A DNA stretch of 64,000 bases, from NCBI GenBank assembly GCA_002159075.1, contig LZRT01000075.1, positions 1 through 64,000 on the forward strand. The letters are read 5' to 3'. This DNA comes from Bacillus thermozeamaize. Lineage in GTDB: Bacteria > Bacillota > Bacilli > ZCTH02-B2. The notes beneath the pieces were generated by a model. It was not told the DNA's origin. It did no database searches and saw only the letters and a program-made list of their open reading frames with translations. The stretch's first letter is position 1. Each line of letters starts with the position of its first letter. Below are positions 1 to 7,746 of the stretch, piece after piece. The position numbers and the translations under genes are program-made.

Positions 1-148
1 CTTTGGTGGCTTCCCAGTGTTGGACAATGGTGGCCCGGAGTTGTCGGGTTGTGACTCCGTCAATCCCTGCCGCACCTTTGTTTGCTTCCACCCGGCGCAG
101 GGCTTGCAGCATGTTTTCCCGTGACAGAATCTGTTCCATCAAGGCCAT
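1..148 (-). CDS. Group II intron reverse transcriptase/maturase (LtrA-like), N-terminus only
   Basis: Translating the minus strand from the ATG at 148 gives 49 residues running off the window edge. They match the conserved N-terminus of intron-encoded proteins: an MEQILSRENMLQAL segment, then RRVEANKGAAGIDG, which leads into RT domain 0/1. A GAAGGGAG ribosome-binding site (158-165) lies 9 nt upstream; a second in-frame ATG at 139 is the alternative start. In this family the protein reverse-transcribes the intron and assists splicing as a maturase. Catalytic motifs lie outside the window, so activity cannot be judged. The ORF sits inside the intron RNA, as in other mobile group II introns. Confidence 0.85.
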   Translation of the reverse strand, partial: MALMEQILSRENMLQALRRVEANKGAAGIDGVTTRQLRATIVQHWEATK

Positions 149-703
149 CCGATATTTCTCCCTTCGCAGGATGAGTGTCAGGTCTTGCCGGTCGATGCTC
201 CGCCCTCTTGGGGTCCCTCCGGGCTTCACCCGTACTTCCCCCAAGCAGTTCCTTCCGGAATTCTGCGTTCTACACATCGAATCTCGAAAGAGTCTGTTTC
301 ATCCTTGAGTTGACGTTCGGCCCTTCCCTTCCAGGCGTCCCTGTGAAGGTACTATGGCCTCTGCTGACTTCTGTACGTTCAGCGGTGCCTTTCGACACCG
401 GTTACCATCTGCAGATGGCGTTCCGTACAGACCTCCCCGGGTAAGGGTGTGGACTTTCCGCTCATGTACCTGCCCAATATACTGGAGCTAGCCCTTGGCG
501 GCTTAGGACTTCGTCTTGTTTCGCAGACTCATCCGGCTAACCCAGCCTCAGATTGGGTTCGTGTACCTCAGGTCAAGCGTTTGCCTTAAGCTTCCTCCAG
601 ATTCCACCTCGCGGTGGACACCCTTGCTCTCGGCTAACGGTAGGCGCTCGCCAGCCCCCGTTCGGGACTTTCACCCTATAGCCAACACCCATGCCGGGCG
701 CAC
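1..703 (-). mobile_element. Group II intron, 5' part (probable class C), cut by the window edge
   Basis: On the minus strand the element begins at 703 with GTGCGCCCGGCATGGGTG, the typical 5' end of bacterial group II introns. About 550 nt of structured, stop-rich sequence follow (domain I and later domains), and then the start of a maturase/reverse transcriptase ORF. The 5' boundary directly abuts the T-run of an intrinsic terminator (704-735), the preferred insertion site of class C introns. Class C is inferred from that site; the exon-binding sites and the 3' end (domains V/VI) are not assigned because the element continues beyond base 1. It looks intact as far as it is visible. Confidence 0.85.
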
Positions 704-740
704 AAAAAAAGATCCGGTTTCTGCGAAACCGGATCCTTCT
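704..740 (-). terminator. Intrinsic terminator of the NlpC/P60 gene and intron target site
   Basis: There is a perfect 11-bp stem (711-721 with 725-735, loop of three) followed on the minus strand by seven T (704-710). It lies just after the stop codon of the hydrolase gene. The group II intron begins at the very next base. Confidence 0.9.
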
Positions 741-749
741 TTTTCCCGT

Positions 750-1259
750 CTATTGAATGACGCGACGCGCACCAACATACGTGTTCGACCAATACGAAGT
801 GACTTTGCTCACGGTCACGCCGGGACGGGTAATGGCATGCAACAGCTTGCTGTCCCCCATATAAATCGCCACATGGTCAATCCTGCCATTGCGTTTTGTG
901 GAGAAAAAGACCAGATCCCCTTTTTGTACTTGGCTCCTGGGGACATACGTCCCGACCTGGGCTTGTTGACGGGACGTTCGCGGCAATTTGATGCCGTTGA
1001 CTCCATAGACATACTGCGTAAAGGAGGAACAATCAAATCTGCGGGTATCACCCGACCTTGCGCCAAAATAGTACGGCGTTCCTATATATTTCATGCCCGT
1101 AGCAATAATTCGGTCGGCCACAGCACTCCGGCTGGCAGCATTGCTGGTTGCGGCCGCCGCATCGGCGGTCGGAACGGACAACGCCAAAAACAGTCCTTGC
1201 ACCAGAAATGCGGCACTGATCAACCAGATCAACATTTTTTTCCCATTTTTTCCTCGCAC
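750..1259 (-). CDS. Secreted NlpC/P60 cell-wall hydrolase
   Basis: Predicted cysteine peptidase of the NlpC/P60 family, which cleaves peptide bonds in peptidoglycan stems (typically D-Glu/mDAP links). The protein has a Sec signal peptide of about 35 residues ending near TADAAA, then one catalytic domain. The triad is visible: Cys77 in RFDCSSF, His129 in RIDHVAIYMG and His141 in LLHAITRP. There is no recognisable LysM or SH3 anchor, so it is a minimal secreted enzyme. I chose the GTG at 1259 because a GGTGAT-type ribosome-binding site precedes it; the longer frame to 1427 adds non-signal residues. Monocistronic, with its own terminator at 704-740. Family assignment is secure, the exact bond is not. 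Confidence 0.88.
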   Translation of the reverse strand: MRGKNGKKMLIWLISAAFLVQGLFLALSVPTADAAAATSNAASRSAVADRIIATGMKYIGTPYYFGARSGDTRRFDCSSFTQYVYGVNGIKLPRTSRQQAQVGTYVPRSQVQKGDLVFFSTKRNGRIDHVAIYMGDSKLLHAITRPGVTVSKVTSYWSNTYVGARRVIQ

Positions 1260-1370
1260 CCTATCACCTTCCCTTTTGATGGCATGTCCAGTTTGGATCT
1301 TAACATGACCGGTGGTTGATTTGGTTAGTAAATGAATGGGATGTAAGGAAAAATGAGGTAATTTAGAGAA

Positions 1371-1414
1371 TAAAAAAAGATGTCCCCTGGCAGATGTCAT
1401 CTGCCGTCGGGACA
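1371..1414 (-). terminator. Terminator of the superoxide dismutase gene
   Basis: A hairpin (1381-1396 with 1399-1414, slightly imperfect) is followed on the minus strand by a T-rich tract (1372-1379). It lies directly after the sod stop codon. Confidence 0.8.
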
Positions 1415-1423
1415 CCGTGTCAA

Positions 1424-2149
1424 TCAATAAGGTTTCCAGCGAACTTGGATGGCTTGATCCAGGCGCGACGAAACGTCATCCCAATGGACAACGTTCCACC
1501 AGGCATTCACGTAGTCGGCCCGTTCGTTACGGTATTGCAGATAATAGGCATGTTCCCATACATCCAGCACCAACAAGGGAATCACGTCCCACTGACTGTT
1601 CATTTGATGTTTTTCTGCCTGTAAAACCTCCAGACGATGGGCTCGGGGAGCCCAGACCAACACCGCCCAGCCCACTCCCTCCACCCGATTGGCCGCTTCG
1701 GTAAAATGCCTTTTAAACGATTTAAAACTGCCGAAGGTCTCAACGATCTGTCTGGCCAATAACCCTTCAGGTTCCCCGCCGCCTTGGGGCGACATGTTTG
1801 ACCAGAAGATGGTGTGCAGATAATGGCCGGCCCCGTGAAAAGCAGCCTCCCTTTCCCAATGCTTAAGCAACGAAAAATCACCGGTCTGGCGTGCCTCAAG
1901 CATCTTTTTTTCCGCCTGGTTGAGACCGTCCACATAGCTTTGATGATGTTTGGTGTGATGCAAGACCATGATTTCTTTGGCGATATAAGGCTCCAAAGCC
2001 CCGTATTCATAGGGCAGCGGTGGAAGCTGGTGTTTGCCGATCGGTACCGGGCGCAAGTGATCGTCCTTCTTGTCCTGATGACGGCGTGCCCAAGCACCCG
2101 ATGCCTGCTGGAGAAACACGGGTTTGCCTATCCGGATTTCCGGTTCCAT
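1424..2149 (-). CDS. Iron/manganese superoxide dismutase
   Basis: Fe/Mn superoxide dismutase of about 241 residues, disproportionating superoxide to oxygen and peroxide. All four metal-ligand motifs are visible: a His in HHTKHHQSYV, a His in FHGAGHYLHTIFW, and the Asp and His of DVWEHAYYLQY. A roughly 40-residue N-terminal extension rich in charged residues precedes the core, as in the longer SodF-type enzymes of Bacillus. I start at the ATG at 2149, which has GGAGG 11 nt upstream; an in-frame ATG at 2167 would add six residues but overlaps that site. No signal peptide, so cytosolic. Metal preference (Fe or Mn) cannot be decided by eye. It lies just downstream of the comG operon, with its own terminator. 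Confidence 0.92.
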   Translation of the reverse strand: MEPEIRIGKPVFLQQASGAWARRHQDKKDDHLRPVPIGKHQLPPLPYEYGALEPYIAKEIMVLHHTKHHQSYVDGLNQAEKKMLEARQTGDFSLLKHWEREAAFHGAGHYLHTIFWSNMSPQGGGEPEGLLARQIVETFGSFKSFKRHFTEAANRVEGVGWAVLVWAPRAHRLEVLQAEKHQMNSQWDVIPLLVLDVWEHAYYLQYRNERADYVNAWWNVVHWDDVSSRLDQAIQVRWKPY

Positions 2150-2275
2150 GTCATGCTGAACCTCCATTCGCCATTCGTCATGGATAGATTGGCTTCAAGC
2201 CCATTTAGAAGCAGAATATGTGGTTCCATGACAGATGGTCATCCGACAGGCACCCATTTCAGATTTTGAAAAGGT

Positions 2276-2677
2276 TCAATGACTCGCGGCCACCTCCTGC
2301 CACAACAACACGCGTCCTTCCTCATCCAACCAGACCCTGACCTGGCTTTTCGCCGATTCTGTCCGGCCCCGGATGAAAAGTTCCCGCCGCCCGCTTGCTT
2401 GAACCGAGATCTCGACTTCGATGGCGCCCAGAGGCACTTCCATGACCCCTCCTGGCCAATCGGGATCCTGCGCAAGATGCAAGCGAGCCCATGCCAGTCC
2501 GGAATCCACAAGGTAGACGCACTGGACATGCCCTCGGTGCAATGCCAACGTCCGTTCATGGACGAGAGCGCTGGTCAGAAGGCCGCCAATCAACAAAAAA
2601 GCCAATGTAAAGAAAACCAGGGTGATCATGAGCACGGCACCTCGCTGCGTTCGGCCCTTGTCCATCGGTTTCCTCAC
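2276..2677 (-). CDS. comGG: ComGG-like minor pseudopilin (last gene of comG operon)
   Basis: A small protein of about 133 residues with one N-terminal membrane segment (GAVLMITLVFFTLAFLLIGG) after a short basic leader. It lacks the classical GFTLxE cleavage motif, as ComGG proteins often do, and the fold also resembles PilX. ComGG is a minor component of the competence pseudopilus that carries DNA through the wall. Identity rests mainly on position as the seventh gene of comGA-GG. The GTG at 2677 overlaps the comGF stop codon (GTGA); an ATG at 2665 is an alternative start. Sequence similarity in this family is weak, so the name is positional. Confidence 0.75.
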   Translation of the reverse strand: MRKPMDKGRTQRGAVLMITLVFFTLAFLLIGGLLTSALVHERTLALHRGHVQCVYLVDSGLAWARLHLAQDPDWPGGVMEVPLGAIEVEISVQASGRRELFIRGRTESAKSQVRVWLDEEGRVLLWQEVAASH

Positions 2678-3168
2678 CCCGGCCTAGGCAGGACCGACCA
2701 TTCAAACGAATGCTCTGCGCCGTCCCGTCTCATGGTTCCGGTTATTCGCAGGACACCCGTTTCCTCTACGTTTAATTGCAGGGTCTGGACATGTTGCAAG
2801 AGGATGGTATACCCGACATAGCTGCCCCCCTGGCGAACACGGCGAATGAAACGCCCTTCCTGATCGAGGTAATACTGATATGTAAACAATTCCTCCTGAA
2901 GAGGCGGATTCACTTTTGGCTGCGGCACCGTTGCGAAGAGCATCCCTTGACGAATCTCAATCTCCCGGGCTGCCCGGAGTTCTCTGGCGAGATCGTGGAA
3001 GAAGAGCAGGCTTTCCGACTGCAGGTACCATTCATTCTGTAAGCGCGCTTCCTGCCGAAACAAAGGGGTGATCACGCTGGTAATGACAACCAGGGAAACC
3101 CCGAATAACAACAAAACAACCAACGTCTCAACCAGGGTAAACCCCTTCTTGGAGGCCGGCTGCCCCAT
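2674..3168 (-). CDS. comGF: ComGF-like competence pseudopilin
   Basis: A type IV pilin-like protein of about 164 residues. A prepilin motif, KKGFTLVETLVVLLLFGVS, lies about eight residues from the chosen start; prepilin peptidase (ComC) should cleave after the Gly. A soluble C-terminal domain of mixed beta character follows. In the ComG machine it is a minor pseudopilin needed for transformation. I use the ATG at 3168, preceded by a G-rich site (GGGGG, about 8 nt), because it puts the cleavage site near the N-terminus; the longer frame to 3267 lies inside comGE. The start overlaps the comGE end by 41 nt, so translation is probably coupled. Confidence 0.82.
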   Translation of the reverse strand: MGQPASKKGFTLVETLVVLLLFGVSLVVITSVITPLFRQEARLQNEWYLQSESLLFFHDLARELRAAREIEIRQGMLFATVPQPKVNPPLQEELFTYQYYLDQEGRFIRRVRQGGSYVGYTILLQHVQTLQLNVEETGVLRITGTMRRDGAEHSFEWSVLPRPG

Positions 3169-3580
3169 TACCGGAACCCCCTTCCGGAACGACACCCTTT
3201 TGAAACAGCTTGCCCAGCTGTACGGCGGACAGCGCACCACCGGTCCCTTCCCGCCACTCCACTTCAATCTGACACCAAATCAAACCCGGTTCCACATCGG
3301 TCGCCTGCTGCCTCAAAAGATAGGTACCGTGTTTCCCCACTACCTGCTCGCTCGAGGGCCGGCAAAAATCGGCTCGCATCCCTTCCATGCGATTTTGTGC
3401 CAACATCAGCGCCTCCATCTGAATCATCCTCTCTTGCCGGTTTGCGGCCAACTGCTCCCAGGCGGCCATGAGACCGCCGCAAAAAACGGCCAGGAGCAAG
3501 GTGGCCAACAGCATCTCCAGAAAGGTAAAACCCGAGTGTTTGCACCGATGATCTGCCTTCAACCGTTCCCCACTCCTCAC
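3128..3580 (-). CDS. comGE: ComGE-like competence pseudopilin
   Basis: About 150 residues with a prepilin-like N-terminus, HSGFTFLEMLLATLLLAVF, starting near residue 16. The +5 Glu expected of pilins is present. It is longer than B. subtilis ComGE and has a Gly-rich C-terminal tail encoded in the region that overlaps comGF. The GTG at 3580 overlaps the comGD stop as GTGA, typical of translational coupling. Its role is inferred from family and position: a minor pseudopilin of the DNA-uptake apparatus. Five of the seven genes in this operon encode pilin-like proteins. Confidence 0.8.
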   Translation of the reverse strand: MRSGERLKADHRCKHSGFTFLEMLLATLLLAVFCGGLMAAWEQLAANRQERMIQMEALMLAQNRMEGMRADFCRPSSEQVVGKHGTYLLRQQATDVEPGLIWCQIEVEWREGTGGALSAVQLGKLFQKGVVPEGGSGNGAAGLQEGVYPG

Positions 3581-4068
3581 CCATCCTCCACCCGGATACG
3601 CCCGGAAGTCACCTGGATGATCAATCGTTTTGACTGGTACTTTCCAGAGAGAAAAAACTCTCCGCCGGCCTGTACATACCCCCTGGAATCAAATCTCACC
3701 TCATGCGGCCGGGGCATCCCATAATTGCTGCCGACCCGGATCCGTGTATCGTATGACACCCGCTTCAACACGGTTTGGCCGCGCCGGATCGTGTAAACAT
3801 GCGAATCAGGCGCGAACTGAATGCTGGTGAATGTACTCTGGGCAATCGCCAGCGATTGGGCATACATATAATCTGCAAGATATTGCGAAACCAAGTCCTC
3901 AAGCGCTCTTCTTTCCAGACTGTATTCCACTGTGGGAAGCCCCAGGGAAAACAGGACAAGTAGGATCAAGAGACAGATCGTCACTTCAACCAACGTAAAA
4001 CCGGCATCCGGCGCGGGCATAGAAAAGGAAGCCCGGAAGCCGGTCAACCTGTTCCGCCCTCCATTCAT
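3577..4068 (-). CDS. comGD: ComGD-like competence pseudopilin
   Basis: About 163 residues. A prepilin signal, DAGFTLVEVTICLLILLVLF, follows a leader of roughly 20 residues. The downstream segment looks like GspH/ComGD pseudopilins: an amphipathic helix (LEDLVSQYLADYMYAQSLAI) followed by beta strands. I place the start at the ATG at 4068, which has an AAGGAT site 8 nt upstream; a GTG at 4074 is possible. Gene order (between comGC and comGE) supports the name. It is processed by the ComC-type prepilin peptidase, which is not encoded in this window. Confidence 0.82.
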   Translation of the reverse strand: MNGGRNRLTGFRASFSMPAPDAGFTLVEVTICLLILLVLFSLGLPTVEYSLERRALEDLVSQYLADYMYAQSLAIAQSTFTSIQFAPDSHVYTIRRGQTVLKRVSYDTRIRVGSNYGMPRPHEVRFDSRGYVQAGGEFFLSGKYQSKRLIIQVTSGRIRVEDG

Positions 4069-4100
4069 GGCCACATCCTTCCCTTCTTTTCAAAGCCGGC

Positions 4101-4496
4101 TCACAAACCCAGTTCGCCATGAACACTGCACGTCACATGGGCAGTGCGGTCAGAACCGCCCGCCGGTTCAAAGGTCAACATGTAGTCGCCGCCAGAAGGA
4201 CAAGCCGGGATCGTCTGCAGGTATTTCTCGCTCCGGAGTTGATTCAACACTTCTTGGGAGGAAGCCGGTGGAACCTTGCCCTCCAGGGGGTACTGATAGC
4301 GATGATCCAGATAATAATTTTCCAGCTGCGACCGGATCAGCCGCTGGTTGGCTTCACAAGTGGTTTCCTGTGCCTTTACCCCGGATTGTCTCAAATCCGG
4401 CAAAGCGATCATCAGAACCACGCTGATCACAAAAAGGACGACAATCATTTCCACCAAGGTAAAGCCGGACTCCCGAAAAAATTTTCGCTGGTACAT
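4101..4496 (-). CDS. comGC: ComGC, major competence pseudopilin
   Basis: The major subunit of the competence pseudopilus, about 131 residues. The prepilin motif RESGFTLVEMIVVLFVISVV is close to the ATG, and the short soluble domain carries the Cys pair (ETTCEAN and IPACPSGG) expected for the intramolecular disulfide of ComGC. The start at 4496 is supported by a GGGGTGA site. It lies between comGB and comGD with short gaps. Among the pilin-like genes of the operon this is the best conserved and the most certain by sequence alone. ComGC is exported, processed by prepilin peptidase and assembled in the wall by ComGA/ComGB. Confidence 0.9.
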   Translation of the reverse strand: MYQRKFFRESGFTLVEMIVVLFVISVVLMIALPDLRQSGVKAQETTCEANQRLIRSQLENYYLDHRYQYPLEGKVPPASSQEVLNQLRSEKYLQTIPACPSGGDYMLTFEPAGGSDRTAHVTCSVHGELGL

Positions 4497-4518
4497 GGAC
4501 TTCTTCACCCCGCAAAAC

Positions 4519-5559
4519 CTATTTTGTTCCCAAGTGGAACATGGGTATGAGCAGTGAAACCATCATGAAACCCATGACACTGCCCACGAAAAAAATCAGG
4601 ACGGGCCCGAACAACTTGACAAGCAGCTGGTTGCCGTAAACGATCTGTTGCGCAAACCTGTCACGCAACAGTTCCAGCGTCGCCGCCAGCCTGCCTGATT
4701 TTTCGGCAATCATCAGAATCTCAGGCAGCAACGGATCAAAATATTGCCTGTAGATGGCCAACGATTGACTGAACATGCATCCCCGTTCCAATTCCCACTT
4801 TAACCCTTCAAATACCTGGCGGATGCGCGCCGATGGACCGCTCCTGGCCAAGATGGCACAGGCTGTGTCCAGGGAAACGCCGTTTTTCAGCATCAATCCC
4901 AGTTGCTGCACCAGGTAATGACTGTTTCTCAGCTTCAGCCAACGCCCGATTCCCGGCAAGCGATAGATGACCGTCTGCAGCAGGGGGATCCCATGCCGTG
5001 TCCGGACTATCAGCCAGCCAAAAAGCAAGATCCCGGATATCAGCACCGGAAAAAGCCAGCCGTAACCCTGGACCAGCTGACCGAAACGGAGCAGCAGCCA
5101 TGTCCACCATGGCAGCTCCACTTGCATCGCCTCGTACAAGAGGCGGAATTGAGGCAATACAAAGTAAAGAAGAAAGAAAAAAGCGATCAGCGTCAACAGC
5201 AACACGAGCAGCGGATACGTGGACGCTTGCTTCAGACGCGCCGTCAAGAGTGCCTGCTGCCGGTAATGGCGTGCCAGTTCTTGTAACGCGTGCACATATC
5301 CGCCATAGACTTCTGCCGCAGCGATAAGCGCCACAAACAAGGCGGAAAAACCAGCCCGCTCCAGAGCATGGGAAAAAGGAACCCCCTGTTCCAGATAACT
5401 TAGGACCCGCTTTATCTGCGCCCGCGGGATCCCTTTGCTCTCGCTCAGCAATGTCAACGTCTCCCGCAAAGGAACGCCGCAACGCAACAATTCAGCTGTC
5501 TGCTCCGCAAACCAGGCCCACTGGTCCGCCTTCATCCTTCGCAAGCGCTCCTGTTTCAA
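4519..5559 (-). CDS. comGB: ComGB, type II secretion/pilus assembly inner-membrane protein
   Basis: A polytopic membrane protein of the GspF/PilC family, 346 residues, platform of the competence pseudopilus. Two GspF repeats are visible: residues of about 15-135 and 205-340. Each ends in hydrophobic segments (LLVLLLTLIAFFFLLYFVL; VLIFFVGSVMGFMMVSLLIP). The ATG at 5559 overlaps the comGA stop (ATGA), a common arrangement for this pair. In the family it connects the cytoplasmic ATPase ComGA to pilin insertion. No truncation or odd residues seen. Confidence 0.92.
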   Translation of the reverse strand: MKQERLRRMKADQWAWFAEQTAELLRCGVPLRETLTLLSESKGIPRAQIKRVLSYLEQGVPFSHALERAGFSALFVALIAAAEVYGGYVHALQELARHYRQQALLTARLKQASTYPLLVLLLTLIAFFFLLYFVLPQFRLLYEAMQVELPWWTWLLLRFGQLVQGYGWLFPVLISGILLFGWLIVRTRHGIPLLQTVIYRLPGIGRWLKLRNSHYLVQQLGLMLKNGVSLDTACAILARSGPSARIRQVFEGLKWELERGCMFSQSLAIYRQYFDPLLPEILMIAEKSGRLAATLELLRDRFAQQIVYGNQLLVKLFGPVLIFFVGSVMGFMMVSLLIPMFHLGTK

Positions 5560-6653
5560 AATGTTGCCGCTCCTTTCCCTGGACCTGCTGCAGACTGCAA
5601 GAAAAAGACCGGTTGCCGGTCGAAACGCTTCGATGTATACAACAGCTTGTTCTCCAGTGCCTTTTCACGGATGCGCGTCGATGACGGAAAATCCATCAGC
5701 GATTCACGTAACGCCGCGTCGAAGAGGAGCAGTTGAAATGCCCCGGTGCGTCCGTCAAATCCGGTTCCGCCACACTGCCTGCAATGCCGCTCCAGTCCCT
5801 GGCAGCCGGCACAGATTTTGCGGACCAGCTTCTGCGCCAGCACCGCATTCAGCCCGGAAGCGACCAGGTAGGGTTCAACGCCCATTTCAATCAGGCGGAC
5901 AGGGGCTTGGCAAGCATCCGTCGTATGTAACGTCGACAGCACAAGGTGGCCAGTCAGAGCCGCCCGCAAGGACAATTTGGCGGTTTCCGCATCGCGGATC
6001 TCGCCAACCAGGATCACATTCGGATCCTGACGCAAAATGGCCCGTAATCCATTGGCAAAATCCAGTCCGGACAAACGGTTGATTTGAACCTGCTGGACAC
6101 CCTCCAGGCGATACTCTACCGGTTCTTCCAGGGTGACCACATTCAGTCGCCTTCGATCGAACTGTTTCAACACCGTATACAGGGTTGTTGTTTTTCCGGC
6201 ACCAGCCGCGCCAGTCACCAGAACCAATCCCGGGTTCTCCAACGCTTGGCGAAAGCGGGCTTCCATGCCCGAATTCATGCCTAGATCTGAAAAATGGGAA
6301 AATTGATGTCCCGCCAGTATCCGCAGAACCAGTTTTTCACCATTCGTAATCGGCAGCGTCGATAAACGGATATTCACCTTCCGCCCCTGATCCGTGTTGC
6401 TCCACACAAATGAACCGTCTTGCGGCAGGCGCTGCTGTCCGATGTCCAACCCTGCCAACAGTTTCAAGCGTGAGGCGACCGTCAGGAAAAACCCTTTGTC
6501 CTCCGCCACTTCAAGCGTTCGAAGCAATCCATCCACCCTGGCCCGCACCTGGTATCCCTTTTCAAGGGGCTCCAGATGCAAATCACTGGCGCCAAGTTCG
6601 AGGCCCTGCTGCAACAGGCGATCGACGTAACCTACCGGCTCCCGCTCGAGCAA
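5556..6653 (-). CDS. comGA: ComGA, competence pseudopilus assembly ATPase
   Basis: GspE/PilB-type secretion ATPase, 365 residues, energising pseudopilus assembly for DNA uptake. Visible motifs in order: an N-terminal ASDLHLEP segment, Walker A GAAGAGKTT, the Asp box LEEPVEYRLEG, Walker B VILVGEIRD, the His box ALTGHLVLSTLHT, and a tetracysteine zinc site (CAGCQ...CRQC). It is the first gene of the seven-gene comG operon, and the promoter should lie in 6654-6870. In Bacillus this operon is driven by ComK; I could not identify convincing paired ComK boxes, though the upstream region is AT-rich and holds a 21-bp tandem repeat. Start at 6653; upstream GGAGGGACC gives a ribosome-binding site. Confidence 0.95.
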   Translation of the reverse strand: MLEREPVGYVDRLLQQGLELGASDLHLEPLEKGYQVRARVDGLLRTLEVAEDKGFFLTVASRLKLLAGLDIGQQRLPQDGSFVWSNTDQGRKVNIRLSTLPITNGEKLVLRILAGHQFSHFSDLGMNSGMEARFRQALENPGLVLVTGAAGAGKTTTLYTVLKQFDRRRLNVVTLEEPVEYRLEGVQQVQINRLSGLDFANGLRAILRQDPNVILVGEIRDAETAKLSLRAALTGHLVLSTLHTTDACQAPVRLIEMGVEPYLVASGLNAVLAQKLVRKICAGCQGLERHCRQCGGTGFDGRTGAFQLLLFDAALRESLMDFPSSTRIREKALENKLLYTSKRFDRQPVFFLQSAAGPGKGAATF

Positions 6654-6728
6654 TCAGGTCCCTCCTCATTTTTTTGCTTTGATAAGTTTACATATAGATT
6701 TTTTTCGACATTTTCATAAAAATTCCTT

Positions 6729-6770
6729 CTTTGTTCGTCAAAAGAAGGGCTTTGTTCGTCAAAGGAAAAG
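6729..6770. repeat. Two tandem 21-bp repeats between comGA and the phosphoesterase gene
   Basis: 6729-6749 and 6750-6770 share CTTTGTTCGTCAAA and most of the following seven bases. The array lies between two divergently transcribed genes, 76 bp from comGA and about 106 bp from the other start. It may be a regulator-binding array. Its function is unknown. Confidence 0.7.
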
Positions 6771-6876
6771 CCTTTCAGCTAAATTTTGGCAACCATTTTC
6801 CAATTATCGCCTCTAGCCGACAGCACAAGATTTTCAGTATAGTAGAGATATCTGTGAAGATTTTAGGGGAGGAGAT

Positions 6877-7746
6877 GTGTTTGTGGTTTTCGGGATCATC
6901 GGGACCCTCTTGCTCGCTGGCCTGCTCGTCTATTTGTACGCGCATCGGGCCACATACCGGCCACATGTCAAACAGTTGACGATACCGGTAACCAAAAAAC
7001 AGGACATGCCCGATTTTCATGAAAATAGATTGCGTATCCTGCATTTGACCGACCTGCATATGGAACGGATTTCCATATCTCCGGAAAGGCTCAAAAAACA
7101 AATCCAGGATCGTCCGGTGGACATGATCGCCATGACCGGGGACTTCCTGGATCGCGTCGAATCCATCGCGAAATTGCGCGGCTATTTAAAGGTGTTGCAG
7201 GACCTTAAGCCTTCCCTGGGCATTTATGCCGTCTTGGGGAATCATGATTACGTCCTTCAGGGTGAGGATTTTGCAAAGTTGCTCACGGTGTTTGAGGAGA
7301 TGGGCGTTGTTCTCCTGCGAAACGAGAACAGGCGGATCGTTTGCGGGGACAAGGTGTTGTCCGTCATCGGCATTGATGATGCATACACCGGCCACGATGA
7401 CGTGGAACAGGCGTTCGAGGGGGTAGACCCGCAGGATATCTGCCTCGTGCTGAGCCATGATCCGCATGTCGTGCTGAAAATGGAGTCCTACCCCTACGAT
7501 TATCTCCTTTCAGGCCACTTCCATGGCGGGCAGATTCACTGGCCACGTCCGTATCATCTGAGCAAAATGGGCCCTTTGCCTCAACTGAACATCATCAAAG
7601 GGTTGCATTATTATCGCAACAGGCCCTTTTATATCAGCGAAGGGCTGGGACAGACAGGGATTAATATTCGCCTTCGTTCCCGGCCGGAGATCACGTTCCA
7701 TCATTTGGTCGGGATCGGCGTTTCAAGAACCGGAAGGTTCAAGTAA
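6877..7746 (+). CDS. Membrane-anchored metallophosphoesterase (YaeI/YkuE-like)
   Basis: 289 residues: one N-terminal membrane segment (FGIIGTLLLAGLLVYLYAH) and then a calcineurin-like phosphoesterase domain. The metal motifs are all present: HLTDLHM (D-x-H), MTGDFLD (GD), LGNHDY (GNHD), LSHDPH and the GHFHGGQ motif. In related proteins (B. subtilis YkuE, E. coli YaeI) the enzyme dephosphorylates lipid-linked substrates at the membrane; the actual substrate is not deducible. The GTG at 6877 follows GGGGAGGAG closely; an ATG at 6875 is in another frame. The 3' end overlaps the convergent glycosyltransferase gene by 46 bp, which is unusual for unrelated genes. Confidence 0.88.
   Translation: MFVVFGIIGTLLLAGLLVYLYAHRATYRPHVKQLTIPVTKKQDMPDFHENRLRILHLTDLHMERISISPERLKKQIQDRPVDMIAMTGDFLDRVESIAKLRGYLKVLQDLKPSLGIYAVLGNHDYVLQGEDFAKLLTVFEEMGVVLLRNENRRIVCGDKVLSVIGIDDAYTGHDDVEQAFEGVDPQDICLVLSHDPHVVLKMESYPYDYLLSGHFHGGQIHWPRPYHLSKMGPLPQLNIIKGLHYYRNRPFYISEGLGQTGINIRLRSRPEITFHHLVGIGVSRTGRFK

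Noticed and set aside
6654-6876. ComK boxes upstream of comGA
   Set aside because: Several AAAA and TTTT runs exist, but no pair with the required AAAA-N5-TTTT layout and spacing could be found by eye.
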